From Bradyrhizobium sp. AZCC 2262 (GTDB lineage: Bacteria > Pseudomonadota > Alphaproteobacteria > Rhizobiales > Xanthobacteraceae), in assembly GCF_036924535.1 (NCBI RefSeq), contig NZ_JAZHRT010000001.1:5270001-5334000 (forward strand): a DNA stretch of 64,000 nucleotides, in the 5' to 3' direction. Positions 52,764 to 62,466 of the stretch are shown one piece after another. The notes under the pieces are model-generated. The model ran no database searches. It was not told the origin of the DNA and saw only the letters and a list, made by a program, of their open reading frames with translations. The position numbers were made by a program, and so were the translations under genes. Numbering within the stretch: position 1 is the first letter of the stretch; the number at the start of each line of letters is the position of its first letter.

Positions 52764-53852
52764 CTACCCGCCGACTTGCCCGCGATGGCGCAGGAAGTGA
52801 TCGGCGAGCACGCAGGCCATCATGGCCTCGCCGACCGGCACGGCGCGGATGCCGACGCAGGGGTCGTGGCGGCCCTTGGTCATGATGTCGGTGTCGGCGC
52901 CCGCACGATCGACCGTCTTGCGCGGCGAGAGGATTGACGAGGTCGGCTTCACCGCAAAGCGCACCACCACCGGCTGGCCGGTCGAGATGCCGCCGAGCAC
53001 GCCGCCGGCATTGTTGGAGAGGAATCGCGTGCCGTCATTGCCGGTGCGCATCTCGTCGGCGTTTTCCTCGCCTGACAATTCGGCGGCGCCAAAGCCGGCG
53101 CCGATCTCGACGCCCTTTACCGCATTGATGCTCATCATCGCGGCCGCCAGCTCGCCGTCGAGCTTGGCGTAGATCGGCGCGCCCCATCCGGCCGGCACGC
53201 CTTCGGCGACCACCTCGATCACAGCGCCGATCGAGGAGCCGCTCTTGCGGATGCCGTCGAGATATTGCTCGAAGAACGTCGCGCTGTCCTTGTCCGGGCA
53301 ATTGAACGGATTGCGCGCGATCTCGTCCCAGTCCCATTTGTCGCGATCGATCTTGTGCGGGCCTATCTGCACCAGCGCGCCGCGCACCTTCACGCCGGGC
53401 AGGATTTTTCGCGCGATGGCGCCGGCGGCGACACGCGTGGCGGTCTCGCGCGCCGAGGAACGTCCGCCGCCGCGATAATCGCGCAGGCCGTATTTGGCCT
53501 CATAGGTGAAGTCGGCGTGGCCGGGGCGAAACTTGTCCTTGATTTCGGAATAGTCCTTGGAGCGCTGATCGGTGTTCTCGATCAGCAGCGCGATCGGCGT
53601 CCCCGTCGTCACCTGCACGCCGGTCTCGGGATGCGCCATCACGCCGGACAGGATTTTTACCGCATCCGGCTCCTGGCGCTGGGTGGTGAAGCGCGATTGT
53701 CCCGGACGGCGGCGGTCGAGATCGTGCTGGATATCCTCATTGGTCAGCGGGATCAGCGGCGGGCAGCCGTCAACCACGCAGCCGATCGCGATCCCGTGGC
53801 TTTCGCCGAAGGTCGTGACCCGGAACATGTGGCCGAAGGTGTTGTGGGACAT
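52764..53852 (-). CDS. aroC: chorismate synthase
   Basis: A 362-residue protein. It starts [20 protein letters not shown], the family signature 1, and has [20 protein letters not shown] (signature 2) and [20 protein letters not shown] (signature 3 region). The last step of the shikimate pathway makes chorismate from EPSP with reduced FMN. Length and motifs are normal. It is followed on the same strand by a large palindrome and then the phosphatase gene is upstream-independent. Confidence 0.97.
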   Translation of the reverse strand: MSHNTFGHMFRVTTFGESHGIAIGCVVDGCPPLIPLTNEDIQHDLDRRRPGQSRFTTQRQEPDAVKILSGVMAHPETGVQVTTGTPIALLIENTDQRSKDYSEIKDKFRPGHADFTYEAKYGLRDYRGGGRSSARETATRVAAGAIARKILPGVKVRGALVQIGPHKIDRDKWDWDEIARNPFNCPDKDSATFFEQYLDGIRKSGSSIGAVIEVVAEGVPAGWGAPIYAKLDGELAAAMMSINAVKGVEIGAGFGAAELSGEENADEMRTGNDGTRFLSNNAGGVLGGISTGQPVVVRFAVKPTSSILSPRKTVDRAGADTDIMTKGRHDPCVGIRAVPVGEAMMACVLADHFLRHRGQVGG

Positions 53853-53940
53853 GGGGCCTTACGCGCGTTCGTCCGTGTTAACAATTTGCGTTCGTGTTGA
53901 TTGTCAACAGTGTCGTAACGCGCGCCGGCCAAACCGGCAA

Positions 53941-54045
53941 CCGTCATTCCGGGGCGATGCGAAGCATCGAACCCGGAATCTCGAGATTCCCCGGTTCGCA
54001 ATTGCGAACCTGAGGTTCGGTCCTACGGACCGCCCCGGAATGACG
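53941..54045. repeat. palindromic repeat between aroC and phosphatase gene
   Basis: CGTCATTCCGGGGCGATGCG and CGCCCCGGAATGACG pair at the ends. Inner palindromes CTCGAGATTCCCCGG and TTCGCAATTGCGAA are also present. It is of the rhizobial intergenic type, 105 bases long. Confidence 0.8.
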
Positions 54046-54051
54046 ATGCCC

Positions 54052-54651
54052 TTAGCTATATTTCCGCAACCCCCCGTCGCGGAACACGTAGACCGCGCCC
54101 TGTTCGATCAGGAGGTCGGCGGCGCTGGCCGGCGTTTCGATGCCGAGCGCCACCATCAGCGCCCGCGCGGTGCCGCCATGGGCCACGGCGACAGTGTCGC
54201 TATCGACGGAATCGTACCAGTCGCGCATCCGGTGCTGCACTTCCGCATAGGTCTCGCCGCCTTCCGGGGCCATCGTCCATTTCGCCGTCAGCCGCCTGGC
54301 ATAGAGCACGGGATCGGCGGCCTGCATCTCGGCCAGCGTCGAACCCTCCCAGACGCCGTAGCCGATCTCGCGCAGGCGGTCGTCGAGCGCATATTTTTCC
54401 GGCGGCAGCTTCAAGGCGCTGCGCACCAATTCCATCGTGGCCCGCGCCCGTTGCAGCGGACTTGCAACGAACGGCAGCGCGGCCTTGTCGCGGCCATCGC
54501 GCGCCAGCAGGTCTGCCAGAACGCGCCCGGCATGGGCCGCCTGCCTGCGGCCAAGATCGTTCAGCGGAATGTCCTGCGCGCCCTGCAGCCTGCCTTCCGC
54601 GTTCCACGACGTCTCGCCATGTCGGATGTAGTAGATCACGGGCGCGGGCAT
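54052..54651 (-). CDS. histidine phosphatase family protein
   Basis: A 199-residue protein of the phosphoglycerate mutase-like family. The catalytic motif IYYIRHGETSWNAEGR has the R-H-G core, followed by PLNDLGRRQAAHAGRVL. The second His is in TVAVAHGGTARALMVAL. These enzymes remove phosphate from small molecules or sugars; the substrate is unknown. It lies 12 bases downstream of fabI on the same strand, so the two may share a transcript. Confidence 0.9.
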   Translation of the reverse strand: MPAPVIYYIRHGETSWNAEGRLQGAQDIPLNDLGRRQAAHAGRVLADLLARDGRDKAALPFVASPLQRARATMELVRSALKLPPEKYALDDRLREIGYGVWEGSTLAEMQAADPVLYARRLTAKWTMAPEGGETYAEVQHRMRDWYDSVDSDTVAVAHGGTARALMVALGIETPASAADLLIEQGAVYVFRDGGLRKYS

Positions 54652-54663
54652 CGGACTTTCAGG

Positions 54664-55494
54664 CTATTCCTTGCCAAGTGAATTGGAGAGCGAGATGTCC
54701 GGCGCATCCGGACGCTTCATGCCGACGACGTGATAGCCGGCGTCGACATGGTGAACCTCGCCGGTGACGCCGCGCCCAAGCTCGGAAAGAAAATACAAGG
54801 CGCTGTCGCCGACTTCCTCAATGCTCACATTACGACGCAACGGCGCGTTGATCTCGTTGTACTTCAGGAGATAGCGGGAGTCGGCGATACCGGCAAACGC
54901 CAGCGTCTTGATCGGCCCGGCCGAGATCGCGTTGACGCGGATGTTCTTCTCGCCGAGGTCTGCGGCGAGATAGCGCACGCTGGCCTCGAGGGCTGCCTTC
55001 GCGACGCCCATCACATTGTAATGCGGCATCCATTTCTCGGCGCCGTAATAGGTCAGCGTCAGGATCGAGCCGCCGTCGGTCATCAGCTTTTCGGCGCGTT
55101 GCGTGATCGCGGTCAGCGAATAGCAGGAGATCAGCATGCTCCTGGAGAAATTGTCCGGCGTCGTCTCCAGATAACGGCCATCGAGCTGGTCCTTGTCGGA
55201 GAAGGCGATGGCGTGGACCACGAAGTCGATCTTGCCCCATTTTTCCCGGAGCATGTCGAATGCCGCGTCGATGGTGGCGGAATCGGTGACGTCGCAATGG
55301 CCGAGCAGAAGCGCGTTGAGTTCTTTGGCCAGCGGTTCGACCCGCTTCTTCAGCGCATCGCCCTGCCAGGTGAGCGCGATTTCCGCGCCCGCGTCGTGGC
55401 ATGCCTTGGCGATGCCCCAGGCAATCGAGCGGTTGTTGGCGACGCCGAGAATCACCCCGCGTTTCCCCTGCATCAGGCCTGTCTTCTGCGACAT
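54664..55494 (-). CDS. fabI: enoyl-[acyl-carrier-protein] reductase (NADH)
   Basis: A 276-residue protein. The ATG at 55494 (MSQKTGLMQGKRGVILGVAN) has GGAAGG 5 bases upstream. The FabI nucleotide motif GVANNRSIAWGIAKA and the Y-x6-K active site in TYYGAEKWMPHYNVMGVAKA are present. It reduces enoyl-ACP in the last step of fatty-acid elongation and is the target of triclosan-type inhibitors. The histidine phosphatase gene follows closely. Confidence 0.96.
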   Translation of the reverse strand: MSQKTGLMQGKRGVILGVANNRSIAWGIAKACHDAGAEIALTWQGDALKKRVEPLAKELNALLLGHCDVTDSATIDAAFDMLREKWGKIDFVVHAIAFSDKDQLDGRYLETTPDNFSRSMLISCYSLTAITQRAEKLMTDGGSILTLTYYGAEKWMPHYNVMGVAKAALEASVRYLAADLGEKNIRVNAISAGPIKTLAFAGIADSRYLLKYNEINAPLRRNVSIEEVGDSALYFLSELGRGVTGEVHHVDAGYHVVGMKRPDAPDISLSNSLGKE

Positions 55495-55678
55495 CTTGCC
55501 TTCCAATCGCGCCATCTGGAGTTTGGAGGTACACCAGCACTCTGGCGGGGTCGAGCCCAAATCCGCCTGTCGGATTAACGCTGTTTGACATGCGGCTCAA
55601 TGACCGGAATAGACGCCTCGATTGGGTGTTATGTTGGGTAAGGCGTTCGCGCCGGACAACCCTTGTTAACTGGTGTCA

Positions 55679-56167
55679 ATGACCGCGTTTCGTCAAAGTG
55701 TCGAAGCCATGATTCCGGCGCTCCGTCGCTACGCTCGCGCACTCGCGCGCGATGCCGACATCGCCGACGATCTGGTGCAGGATACGCTGGTGCGCGCGTT
55801 GCGTTCGGAACGGCTGTTTCTCGGCGGCGACGTCAGGAGCTGGCTCTATACGATCCTGACCAATTTGAACAAGAACCGGCGGCGGTCGCTGGCGCGGCGT
55901 CCGCAGTTCATGCCGCTGCTCGACAACAACGCCGACGCCAGCGGCACCGAGGCCGAGGGTCGCGATATCGCCCGCGCGCTGGCGACGCTGGTGGAAGAAC
56001 AGCGCTCGGTGCTGCTGCTGGTGATGCTGGAAGGACTTAGCTACCGCGAGGTCGCCGACATCCAGGGCGTGCCGATCGGCACCGTAATGTCCCGGCTTGC
56101 CCGCGCACGCGCGCATGTCAAAGCTTCGCTCGAGGGCGAGCGTACGGCGCTGCGGCGGGTGAAATGA
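55679..56167 (+). CDS. ECF-type RNA polymerase sigma factor
   Basis: A 162-residue sigma factor. Region 2 is in RYARALARDADIADDLVQDT and LVRALRSERLFLGGDVRSWL; region 4 is in LLLVMLEGLSYREVADIQGV and PIGTVMSRLARARAHVKA. There is no extra domain. The ATG at 55679 is used; a GTG 6 bases earlier is possible. The anti-sigma gene begins 58 bases later, so the pair forms one unit that responds to an unknown stress and likely controls its own promoter. Confidence 0.92.
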   Translation: MTAFRQSVEAMIPALRRYARALARDADIADDLVQDTLVRALRSERLFLGGDVRSWLYTILTNLNKNRRRSLARRPQFMPLLDNNADASGTEAEGRDIARALATLVEEQRSVLLLVMLEGLSYREVADIQGVPIGTVMSRLARARAHVKASLEGERTALRRVK

Positions 56168-56225
56168 AGATGCGAGTGGCATGCGTGATGCACAGACAGA
56201 CCAGGAATAGGCAGAGACGACGACA

Positions 56226-56996
56226 ATGACCGATCGCAACATTCCCGTCACCGAAGACGAGCTGCATGCTTACATCGACAACGAGCTGCCGGCCGAGCGC
56301 CGCAGCGACGTCGAGGCGTGGCTCGCCTCGCATCCCGACGATGCCGCGCGGGTGCAGTCGTGGCGCGCGATGGCGGAAGCGCTGCATGCCAGGTACGATT
56401 CGGTGATCGATGAGGCGGTGCCGAAGCGGCTCGATATCGAGCGGCTGGTGCGACAGCCGCGCAAATGGGTCTACGGCGCGATCGCGGCCACGCTGGCGGC
56501 GTTCATCATAGGCGGCGGCGCCGGCTGGTTCGCGCGTGGTGCTGCGGCAGGGCCCTCCCCCTTCCAGAATCTGACGGTGAACGCGATCGAAGCGCACCGG
56601 CTTTACGTGGTGGAAGTGCGCCACCCCGTCGAGGTGCCGGGTAGCGAACGCAGCCATCTGCAGCAATGGCTGACCAAGCGCTGCGGCTGGGTTGTCCGCG
56701 CGCCGGAGCTGGCGGGGGCCGGATTGAAGCTGGTCGGCGGGCGGCTGTTGCCGGGTTCTGCGGGTCCGGCATCCTTCATGATGTATGAGAGCGCCTCCGG
56801 CGAACGCTTCACGATCTACACCGCAAAATCGGACGCCGAGGCGACGCAGATGCGATTCGCGGTGGAAGGCAATGAAAGCACGCTGTTCTGGGCCGATGAC
56901 GGCGTCGTTTATGTCGTGGTGTCGACCGGCGCCGACCGGGGGCGGCTGACCCAGATCGCGCAGGCCGTCTACGACCAGATGGAGAAGAAGACCTAG
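56226..56996 (+). CDS. transmembrane anti-sigma factor
   Basis: A 256-residue protein. The cytoplasmic part starts VTEDELHAYIDNELPAERRS, the usual anti-sigma start (L-.-A-Y-I-D-.-E-L). One helix follows at about 80-102 (WVYGAIAATLAAFIIGGGAG), then a periplasmic part of about 150 residues. It should hold the ECF sigma in check and release it on a signal in the periplasm. There is no HxxxCxxC zinc motif, so it is not the redox-sensing ZAS type. Confidence 0.88.
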   Translation: MTDRNIPVTEDELHAYIDNELPAERRSDVEAWLASHPDDAARVQSWRAMAEALHARYDSVIDEAVPKRLDIERLVRQPRKWVYGAIAATLAAFIIGGGAGWFARGAAAGPSPFQNLTVNAIEAHRLYVVEVRHPVEVPGSERSHLQQWLTKRCGWVVRAPELAGAGLKLVGGRLLPGSAGPASFMMYESASGERFTIYTAKSDAEATQMRFAVEGNESTLFWADDGVVYVVVSTGADRGRLTQIAQAVYDQMEKKT

Positions 56997-57403
56997 CTGC
57001 AGCCCGAGCGAATCGGAGCGATATCCGGGATCAGTGCGACCGGACGGCTTGTTGCCGGATTGCTCCTCGATCTATCCACCTAAGACAAGAAAAGTGGCAG
57101 CTAGGCAACGTCAGACGCTCTTGTCCCAATTCTGACATCGAAAATCTGGAATCAAAACACGGACGCGTCTCATTAAAGCACCGGGTGATCACGCGAAAAT
57201 GAGTAGCGTTCGATCCGCCGATCGGCGCAAGCGGCCTCGATCGGGGTTTGGTACCGCGCTGGTCCCCCTTTCGAGGCCGCCCCTTTTTCCAGAAAACCCT
57301 TTGTTTTTCAGGAAATAGGCCACATTTTTTGAAAAATTCCTGCCAGGCCCCGTACAGTTCGACACGTGTTTTTGCGCCGCGAATCGCGACCGAATCACTC
57401 GAC
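56997..57403. other. gap between convergent anti-sigma and DnaJ-like genes
   Basis: About 400 bases. A 69-codon minus-strand frame (57189-57398) has poor composition and no ribosome-binding site, so it was not called. The AT-rich stretch 57290-57345 with T- and A-runs could contain weak terminators. Confidence 0.4.
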
Positions 57404-58363
57404 TCAGCCGAGATCGCTGCGCGGGTTATAGGGGTGGCCGTCGCGCCACTTATCCATCAATGCCTCCAACTCGGCATCGTTCCCGTCAGGCAGAATAATT
57501 CGGGTGGTGACGAACAGGTCCCCGGTTCCCCCCGCCTTGGGCAAGCCCTTGCCCTTGAGGCGGAAAATTCGGCCGCTGGAAGTATTTTTCGGAATCGACA
57601 ACTCCACCGCGCTACCGAGCGTCGGCACCCGGACCTTGCCGCCCAGCACCGCCTCATAAAGCGTAATGGGCAGATCCAGACGCAAATCGCTGCCGTCGAC
57701 CTTGAAAAACGGATGCGGCGCGACGCTGACCGTGATCAGGAGATCGCCCGGCGGGTGGCCCGGCGCGGTTTCGCCCTGCCCCTTCAGCCGAATCTGCTGG
57801 CCGGCGACGACGCCTGCCGGAATCCTGACATTGAGCTCCTTGCCGGTCGGCAGCCGAACGCGCTTTTCTCCGCCCTTGACCGCCTCCTCCAGCGTCACCG
57901 TCATGGCGACGTTCAGATCGAGATCGAGGCCGATCCCGCCGGTGTCGAATTCAAAGGTCCGGCCACCGCCTGGACGTCCGCCCCTGGCTGCGCCGCCGAA
58001 CATGCTGTTGAGGATATCCTCAAAGCCCGCCCCGCCCGCGCCGCCGGAACCGCCGCCGGTGCGGAAGCTGTAGGACTCGAATCCGCCCGGCCCGCCGGCG
58101 CGGCCGCGCGCGTCGCCGCCGGGAAAGCCCTGAAAGCGCGGCTTGCCCTCGGCGTCGATCTCGCCGCGGTCGAACTGCTTGCGCTTGTCCTCGTCGCCGA
58201 TGATCTCGTTGGCCGAATTGATCTCGGAAAAGCGCTCCGCCGCCTTCGGATCGTTCTTGTTGCTATCGGGGTGATGCTTCTTGGCAAGCTTGCGATAGGC
58301 ACTCTTGATCGCCGCAGCGCTGGCGCCCCGCTGCACCCCCAAGACCTCATAGGGGTCGCGCAT
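57404..58363 (-). CDS. DnaJ/CbpA-like co-chaperone
   Basis: A 319-residue protein. The J domain is at residues 1-65 (DPYEVLGVQRGASAAAIKSA, with the HPD motif in KKHHPDSNK). A Gly-rich linker follows at about 78-135, then the C-terminal substrate-binding domains (LDLNVAMTVTLEEAVKGGEK, then GQQIRLKGQG). It has no zinc-finger (no CxxCxGxG repeats), so it is the CbpA/type II form. It stimulates DnaK and helps refolding. Nothing else in the window belongs to the DnaK system. Confidence 0.93.
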   Translation of the reverse strand: MRDPYEVLGVQRGASAAAIKSAYRKLAKKHHPDSNKNDPKAAERFSEINSANEIIGDEDKRKQFDRGEIDAEGKPRFQGFPGGDARGRAGGPGGFESYSFRTGGGSGGAGGAGFEDILNSMFGGAARGGRPGGGRTFEFDTGGIGLDLDLNVAMTVTLEEAVKGGEKRVRLPTGKELNVRIPAGVVAGQQIRLKGQGETAPGHPPGDLLITVSVAPHPFFKVDGSDLRLDLPITLYEAVLGGKVRVPTLGSAVELSIPKNTSSGRIFRLKGKGLPKAGGTGDLFVTTRIILPDGNDAELEALMDKWRDGHPYNPRSDLG

Positions 58364-58493
58364 CCGTCAGGTCTCCTTCACGGGAATTCGGTTGTTGAAG
58401 CTTAGGGCAATTCGCCCGCTTTGGCTTCATCTGGGGAGCCAGTTGCATTTTTGCAACTACCTCGAAAGGCTTCGCTTGAAAACCTTTCAGGCT

Positions 58494-59009
58494 TTATCCC
58501 CTCGTCCAGGGCTTGATCGTGTGGATTTCCCATCGGCCGTGGCTGGCTTTGCAGGCCGCGCCCTGCAGCCAGCTTTCCGCGCGGCCGTTGACGTAGCTTG
58601 CCAGAAAATCCCGGCAGGTGCGTCCGTCGTCCGCGGAATAGGCCTGCGACAGCGGCGTCACCGAGCCGCGCGCGCCGGTTTCCGGATTTTCCCAAGGCTG
58701 GCTGGAATCCTGGTCGCCCTTGGTCAGCACGTCGGAGGCCGCGGTGCGTGCAAAGGCAAGATCGCTCTCGGTCGGCACCGCCGGGCTGCCCGGTTGCTTG
58801 CTGAGCGAACCCGTGACGTTGGCAGCGTCCATCCTGGCGTAGGCGTCCGGGCGCGACAGGCTGCAGCCGCCCGAGCCGAGACCGATCAAAATCAACGTCA
58901 TCACCGCGCCGCTCGGCCCGATCGCCGATAGGCCAACGCGTCCCCATGTCCTATATAGGGCGAGCCCGTAACCGGGCTGCAACGCGCTCTGGGACGCGAA
59001 CGGACGCAA
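58494..59009 (-). CDS. RT0821/Lpp0805-family surface lipoprotein
   Basis: The frame starts at TTG 59009 (171 residues); other starts at 58982 (TTG) or 58901 (ATG) are possible. A lipobox lies in [13 protein letters not shown]. The mature end has [20 protein letters not shown] and [16 protein letters not shown], which are typical of this outer-membrane lipoprotein family, function unknown. The beginning of the gene overlaps the pdxH upstream region, so their promoters may overlap. The start is not certain. Confidence 0.72.
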   Translation of the reverse strand: MRPFASQSALQPGYGLALYRTWGRVGLSAIGPSGAVMTLILIGLGSGGCSLSRPDAYARMDAANVTGSLSKQPGSPAVPTESDLAFARTAASDVLTKGDQDSSQPWENPETGARGSVTPLSQAYSADDGRTCRDFLASYVNGRAESWLQGAACKASHGRWEIHTIKPWTRG

Positions 59010-59023
59010 CTGGGACTCCTGAC

Positions 59024-59665
59024 ATGACGGACACGACCTCCATCAAACACCCGGCACCGTTAACATCGGGTGATTTTACCGCGGCCGAGGAACCGTTTGC
59101 GCTGTTCGCCGAGTGGTTTGCAGAAGCCGTGAAGTCCGAGCCGAACGATCCCAACGCGATGGCGCTGGCGACCGTCGATAGCGACGGGCTGCCGGACGTC
59201 CGGATGGTGCTGATGAAAGGCTATGATGCGGATGGTTTCGTGTTCTACAGCCACATCGCCAGCCCGAAGGGCCGCGAACTCGCCGCAAATCCTAAGGCGG
59301 CTTTACTATTTCACTGGAAGTCGCTGCGCCGTCAGGTCCGCATCCGCGGCAACGTGTCGCCGGTGAGCGATGAGGAAGCCGACGCCTATTTCGCCACGCG
59401 GCCGAAGCAGGCGCAGATCGGCGCCTGGGCCAGCAAGCAGTCGCAGCCGCTGGAGAGCCGCTTTGCCTTCGAGCAGGCGATCGCACTGGTCGCCGCCAAA
59501 TACATGATCGGCGAAGTGCCGCGCCCGCCCGGGTGGAGCGGCTGGCGTATCGAGCCGCAGCGTTTCGAATTCTGGCACGACCGTCCGTTCCGTCTCCACG
59601 ACCGCATCGAATTCCACCGCGATGCGCCTGACGGTGCATGGTCGAAGGTGAGGCTCTATCCCTGA
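59024..59665 (+). CDS. pdxH: pyridoxamine 5'-phosphate oxidase
   Basis: A 213-residue protein from ATG 59024 ([20 protein letters not shown]). FMN and substrate residues lie in [52 protein letters not shown] and [18 protein letters not shown]. It oxidises PNP or PMP to the PLP cofactor. The longer in-frame start lies inside the lipoprotein gene and is not favoured. Confidence 0.96.
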   Translation: MTDTTSIKHPAPLTSGDFTAAEEPFALFAEWFAEAVKSEPNDPNAMALATVDSDGLPDVRMVLMKGYDADGFVFYSHIASPKGRELAANPKAALLFHWKSLRRQVRIRGNVSPVSDEEADAYFATRPKQAQIGAWASKQSQPLESRFAFEQAIALVAAKYMIGEVPRPPGWSGWRIEPQRFEFWHDRPFRLHDRIEFHRDAPDGAWSKVRLYP

Positions 59666-59669
59666 ATGA

Positions 59670-59790
59670 TCGTCATGGCCGGGCATAAGCGCGAAGCGCG
59701 TCTTCGTGTAGGATGTCCCGGCCATCCACGACTTCCTTCTATTTGACAAGACAAAACGTGGATGCCCGGGACAAGCCCGGGCATGACGCA
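59670..59790. repeat. palindromic sequence between pdxH and SDR gene
   Basis: GTCATGGCCGGGCATAAGCG, GTCCCGGCCATCCACG and CGTGGATGCCCGGGACAAGC pair with one another in part. The tail GCCCGGGACAAGCCCGGGC forms a small perfect hairpin (59765-59783). Its translation would add MPGTSPGM to the next gene, which is why the later start is chosen. Confidence 0.65.
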
Positions 59791-59806
59791 GAACAAGAGA
59801 ACCCGT

Positions 59807-60559
59807 ATGCCCTCTTCATCCAACGCGCCGCGGCGCACGCTGCTTCTGACCGGTGCCAGCCGCGGCATCGGTCATGCCACCGCGATCCGGTTCTCCTCGG
59901 CCGGCTGGCGCGTCATCACCTGCTCGCGGCATGCCTTTCCGGAGATCTGCCCGTGGGGCGCGGGCCCGGAGGACCACATCGAGGTCGACCTCGCCGACCA
60001 CGATGACACCACGCGTGCGATCTCCGAGATCCGAAGGCGGCTGGAGAACGACGAACTGCATGCGCTGGTCAACAACGCCGCGATTTCGCCGAAGGGCCCG
60101 GGCGGCGGCCGGCTCGGCACCATGGACACCGATATCGAAACCTGGAGCCACGTGTTTCGCGTCAACTTCTTCGCGCCGATCATGATGGCGCGCGGACTGA
60201 TCGAGGAATTGAAGCACGCCAGGGGCGCGGTAGTGAACGTCACCTCGATCGCGGGCTCGCGCGTGCACCCGTTCGCCGGCGTCGCCTATGCGACCTCGAA
60301 GGCGGCACTGGCTTCACTCACACGGGAAATGGCCTCCGATTTCGGTCGCGTCGGCGTCCGCGTCAACTCGATCGCGCCGGGCGAGATCGACACCTCGATC
60401 CTGTCGCCGGGCACCGAGAAGATCGTCGAGCAGCAGATTCCGATGCACCGGCTCGGCACGCCGGACGAGGTCGCCAAGATCATCTACGTGCTGTGTACGG
60501 AAACCAGTTCCTATGTGAACGGCGCCGAGATCCACATCAACGGCGGCCAGCACGTTTAG
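59807..60559 (+). CDS. short-chain dehydrogenase/reductase
   Basis: A 250-residue SDR from ATG 59807 (MPSSSNAPRRTLLLTGASRG). The cofactor motif TGASRGIG, NNAAIS, the catalytic Ser in NVTSIAGS and Tyr/Lys in YATSKAALA are all present. The end has the IHINGGQHV typical of 3-ketoacyl-ACP reductase-like SDRs. Substrate is unknown. It follows pdxH after a palindromic repeat and is followed by a REP class A pair. Confidence 0.88.
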   Translation: MPSSSNAPRRTLLLTGASRGIGHATAIRFSSAGWRVITCSRHAFPEICPWGAGPEDHIEVDLADHDDTTRAISEIRRRLENDELHALVNNAAISPKGPGGGRLGTMDTDIETWSHVFRVNFFAPIMMARGLIEELKHARGAVVNVTSIAGSRVHPFAGVAYATSKAALASLTREMASDFGRVGVRVNSIAPGEIDTSILSPGTEKIVEQQIPMHRLGTPDEVAKIIYVLCTETSSYVNGAEIHINGGQHV

Positions 60560-60575
60560 GCGCAGGATGTAATCT

Positions 60576-60659
60576 CGTAGGATGGGTAGAGCGCAGAAAC
60601 CCATCAATTGTCGTCAACGGCATGAATGATGGGTTTCGCTTCGCTCTACCCATCCTACG
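60576..60659. repeat. REP class A, inverted pair
   Basis: CGTAGGATGGGTAGAGCGCA and, inverted, CGCTCTACCCATCCTACG. The two copies face each other with a 30-base space, as in BIME units. Same class as the elements around RAYT 1, 17 kb away. Confidence 0.85.
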
Positions 60660-60739
60660 CCACTACGCCACTGCCCATCCTTCGAGACGCGCGCAAGCGC
60701 GCGCGCCTCGGAATGAGGTTCTTGCTCGCGGAAGCAACA

Positions 60740-60958
60740 TCACTCCGCGTAAAACTTTCGTTGCGCCGTGCACAGTGTCGTCGCGGCAACGTTGAACGTG
60801 CTCGAACACTCGTCCTCGTTCTCGCCGTCCGCCAGCACTGCACCGCAGTGCCGGCAAAGCCGCGTCGAGAACGCCTGCGCCTTGCCAACGACGCGGCCCT
60901 GCTGATAGCGCGCAAGATCGATGACGTTGCGTGGCGACATTATGAGTTTCTCAACCAT
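60740..60958 (-). CDS. small hypothetical protein with a C-x2-C motif
   Basis: A 72-residue product from ATG 60958 (MVEKLIMSPRNVIDLARYQQ) with AGGA upstream. It has RLCRHCGAVLADGENED, a single C-x2-C, and two more cysteines (DECSS, TLCTA), so it may bind one zinc ion. The composition is protein-like. Function is not known. It lies between the REP pair and corA, both on the same strand as corA. Confidence 0.6.
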   Translation of the reverse strand: MVEKLIMSPRNVIDLARYQQGRVVGKAQAFSTRLCRHCGAVLADGENEDECSSTFNVAATTLCTAQRKFYAE

Positions 60959-61086
60959 GGGATCCTCGCGGCTTGAGATACAAGTTATCGCAGACAAGTT
61001 TCGATCATTCGTTGAGTCCACTGCTCAAATTTTAGCGGTGGAGTTGAGCCCATCTTCGCAGGTGTGGAACCGCAGGGAACCGCTAA

Positions 61087-62070
61087 CTACAGCCACTTCT
61101 TCCACTTGAAGAGGAAGTACGGCAGCACCGCTGCCATGAGCATCATGACGAGCGCCATCGGATAGCCGTGCGCCCATTCGAGTTCCGGCATCGCCTTGAA
61201 GTTCATGCCGTAGATCGAAGCGATCAGCGTCGGCGGCATCAGGACGACGGCCATCACGGAGAACAGCTTGATGATGTTGTTCTGCTCGAGATTGACGACG
61301 CCGAGCATGGCGTCGAGCGTAAACGTGATCTTGTTGGAAAGATAGGAGGCGTGGTCGGTCAGGGAACCGACGTCGCGCTGCATGGTCTTGAGCTGCTCAC
61401 GCATGTCCTTGGACCATTTGACGCCCTCCATCACCGCGGACAGGAAGGTGACCACGCGGCCGATCGAGACCAGGCTTTCGCGGACCTTCGAGACCAGATC
61501 CCCCTTGCGGCCAATCGCGATCAGGATCTGGGAATATCGCTTGGCCTGGCCATGGCGCGCGCTTTCGGGCTCGAAGATATCGTGGGAGACCTGATCGACC
61601 TCGGCGCCGGCGCGTTCCAGAATGTCGGCGCAGCGGTCGATCACGGCATCGACCAGTTCCATCAGCACCATTTCGCCCGATATTCCCGGCAGGCAGGAGC
61701 GGGCCAGCTTGTGCTCAACGAGGGCAAACGGCTTCGGCTCGTCGTAGCGCACCGTCACCAGACGGTGACCGGCCAGGATAAAGGTGACGGCCGTGGTCCT
61801 CGGCATATCGGTGTCGGACTGGCACATCAGCGTCGCGGTCATGTACCGGGCGCCGTTCTCGATATAGAGCCGGCTGGAAATTTCGATCTCCTGCATGTCT
61901 TCCCGGGTCGGCACCGCGATCCCGGCCAGCCGCTCGACCGCCCGGTCCTCCGCCATCGTCGGGTTCAACAGGTCGATCCAGACCGCATTGTCCGGCAGCA
62001 GCGCCGGGTCGGTGACCGGGTGCTTCTTCAGGGAGGATTCGGAGGGAACAAACACCGAAAACATGGGCAA
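61087..62070 (-). CDS. corA: CorA-family magnesium/divalent cation transporter
   Basis: A 327-residue protein. The N-terminal cytoplasmic domain is followed by two C-terminal helices with the selectivity motif YGMNFKAMPELEW between them. The start MFSVFVPSESSLKKHPV is typical for alphaproteobacterial CorA. It makes a pentameric magnesium channel in the inner membrane. Length is normal (about 320). Confidence 0.93.
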   Translation of the reverse strand: MPMFSVFVPSESSLKKHPVTDPALLPDNAVWIDLLNPTMAEDRAVERLAGIAVPTREDMQEIEISSRLYIENGARYMTATLMCQSDTDMPRTTAVTFILAGHRLVTVRYDEPKPFALVEHKLARSCLPGISGEMVLMELVDAVIDRCADILERAGAEVDQVSHDIFEPESARHGQAKRYSQILIAIGRKGDLVSKVRESLVSIGRVVTFLSAVMEGVKWSKDMREQLKTMQRDVGSLTDHASYLSNKITFTLDAMLGVVNLEQNNIIKLFSVMAVVLMPPTLIASIYGMNFKAMPELEWAHGYPMALVMMLMAAVLPYFLFKWKKWL

Positions 62071-62466
62071 CTCCGGAACAGGACGGCAATCTCTCGTCTT
62101 GACGCGTTTTCTGGACGCGAACCGGTACCTGCTTCGCCCGAAAACGCTACCAGCACCAGCGGCACTAAACCCGATTCTGGCAAGCGCTTCATGACCCGCG
62201 CATTAACCGCCGATCCACATTTGTGGCCGCGCGGTGGCCCCGGCGTGGCCGAGATTCGGCCCCTGCGCACCCCCTGCCCGGAACACAACCAAAGGTCGCA
62301 AAATTTGCGGCATAAAAGCCACAGCCGCGCTTCCGCAGCGCGAAACGAGCGTGCAAACGCTGGCATATCCGCCGCGTTTTGCGGATAATGGGATTAATGG
62401 AATCGTCGCGTTTTTGGTGCAACATTTGTTGCTGCGAAACGCCAGATTGTCGATTGGAACTGTGCC
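62071..62466. other. divergent corA/L,D-transpeptidase upstream region
   Basis: About 400 bases. Both genes start away from it, so both promoters should be here. No gene or clear operator was found. Short frames are artefacts. Confidence 0.4.

Noticed and set aside
57189..57398. A 69-codon minus-strand frame between the anti-sigma and DnaJ-like genes
   Set aside because: Basic, low-quality composition and no ribosome-binding site or homology that I can see.
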